The position numbers and the translations under genes are program-made. A DNA stretch of 28,104 nucleotides from assembly GCA_945875935.1 (NCBI GenBank), contig CAMCNE010000022.1:1-28104 (forward strand), written 5' to 3'. This DNA comes from Bordetella parapertussis (GTDB lineage: Bacteria; Pseudomonadota; Gammaproteobacteria; Burkholderiales; Burkholderiaceae_C). This document shows positions 27,896 to 28,104 of this stretch, one piece after another. The stretch's first letter is position 1, and the number at the start of each line of letters is the position of its first letter. Below the pieces are notes generated by a model. The model was given only the letters and a program-made list of their open reading frames with translations. It had not been told where the DNA came from and made no database searches.

Positions 27896-28104
27896 ATGGA
27901 CATCAAGAAACTGCAACGCGTCATCGTCGATGGTCTGGAAGACGTCAAGGCCCAGAACATCGTTGTGTTCGATACCGAACACCTGTCGTCGCTGTTCGAG
28001 CGCGTGATCATCGCCTCGGGCACCAGCAACCGGCAGACCAAGGCGCTGGCCGCCAGCGTGCGCGAGGCGGTCAAGCAGGCAGGTCAGGTGCCTCCGCGGG
28101 TCGA
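27896..28104 (+). CDS. rsfS: Ribosome silencing factor RsfS, N-terminal part (runs off right edge)
   Basis: 69 full codons are visible: MDIKKLQRVIVDGLEDVKAQN, then VFDTEHLSSLFERVIIASGTSNRQTKALAASV. The ASGTSxRQxKALA block is diagnostic of the RsfS/Iojap family. RsfS binds ribosomal protein uL14 on the 50S subunit and blocks subunit joining in starvation. The C-terminal part lies outside the window. The nadD-rsfS order is common in proteobacteria, where rlmH often follows. Confidence 0.95.
   Translation, partial: MDIKKLQRVIVDGLEDVKAQNIVVFDTEHLSSLFERVIIASGTSNRQTKALAASVREAVKQAGQVPPRV

Overview
The window is a gene-dense stretch of chromosome from a high-GC betaproteobacterium, most likely Burkholderiales (Rubrivivax/Leptothrix/Comamonadaceae type). 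This is an inference from the very high third-position GC, the use of GTG and TTG starts, the gene order yebC-purD-hemF-nadD-rsfS, a bacterial glnS, and best recognisable resemblance of the proteins to that order. No rRNA, tRNA, insertion sequence, prophage or CRISPR array was found, and no stretch of more than 300 bases lacks a gene.

Layout. 1-2252 (minus): two tandem paralogous secreted M4 (thermolysin-like) metallopeptidases; the downstream copy runs off the left edge. Both are preceded by a conserved non-coding element. 2504-6891 (plus): ettA, overlapped by a large lipoprotein metzincin-type zinc protease. 6897-11101 (minus): a secreted phytochelatin-synthase-like protein, ppnP, argG, a small DEDDh exonuclease, a YaeQ protein and a single-domain response regulator. 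11249-11818 (plus): a lipocalin, separated by a strong bidirectional terminator from a cold-shock protein gene (minus). 12348-13348 (plus): an S4 RNA-binding protein and a 2OG-Fe(II) dioxygenase. 13364-14852 (minus): a sepiapterin-reductase-like SDR and rluA, divergent by 33 bp from an ABC exporter (14886-16712, plus). 16734-17120 (minus): a pterin-4a-carbinolamine dehydratase. 17231-19215 (plus): a YedI/DUF808 membrane protein and dusC. 19157-22013 (minus): a Tim44-domain protein and glnS. 22139-22516 (plus): a small secreted protein with a threonine tract. 22528-24090 (minus): a HerA/YjgR-type ATPase. 24223-28104 (plus): yebC, purD, hemF, nadD and the start of rsfS.

How the genes relate. 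Most are housekeeping, with an unusual number serving translation: ettA, csp, the S4 protein, rluA, dusC, glnS, yebC and rsfS. A second theme is secreted or periplasmic proteins: two M4 proteases, a lipoprotein protease, a periplasmic phytochelatin-synthase homologue, a lipocalin and the Thr-tract protein. I see no clear new multi-gene system. The items most worth checking are the duplicated M4 genes with their shared upstream element, the exported phytochelatin-synthase homologue with an intact triad, the ettA-protease translational overlap, the micro-ORF joining yebC to purD, and hairpins near the ribosome binding sites of csp and yebC.
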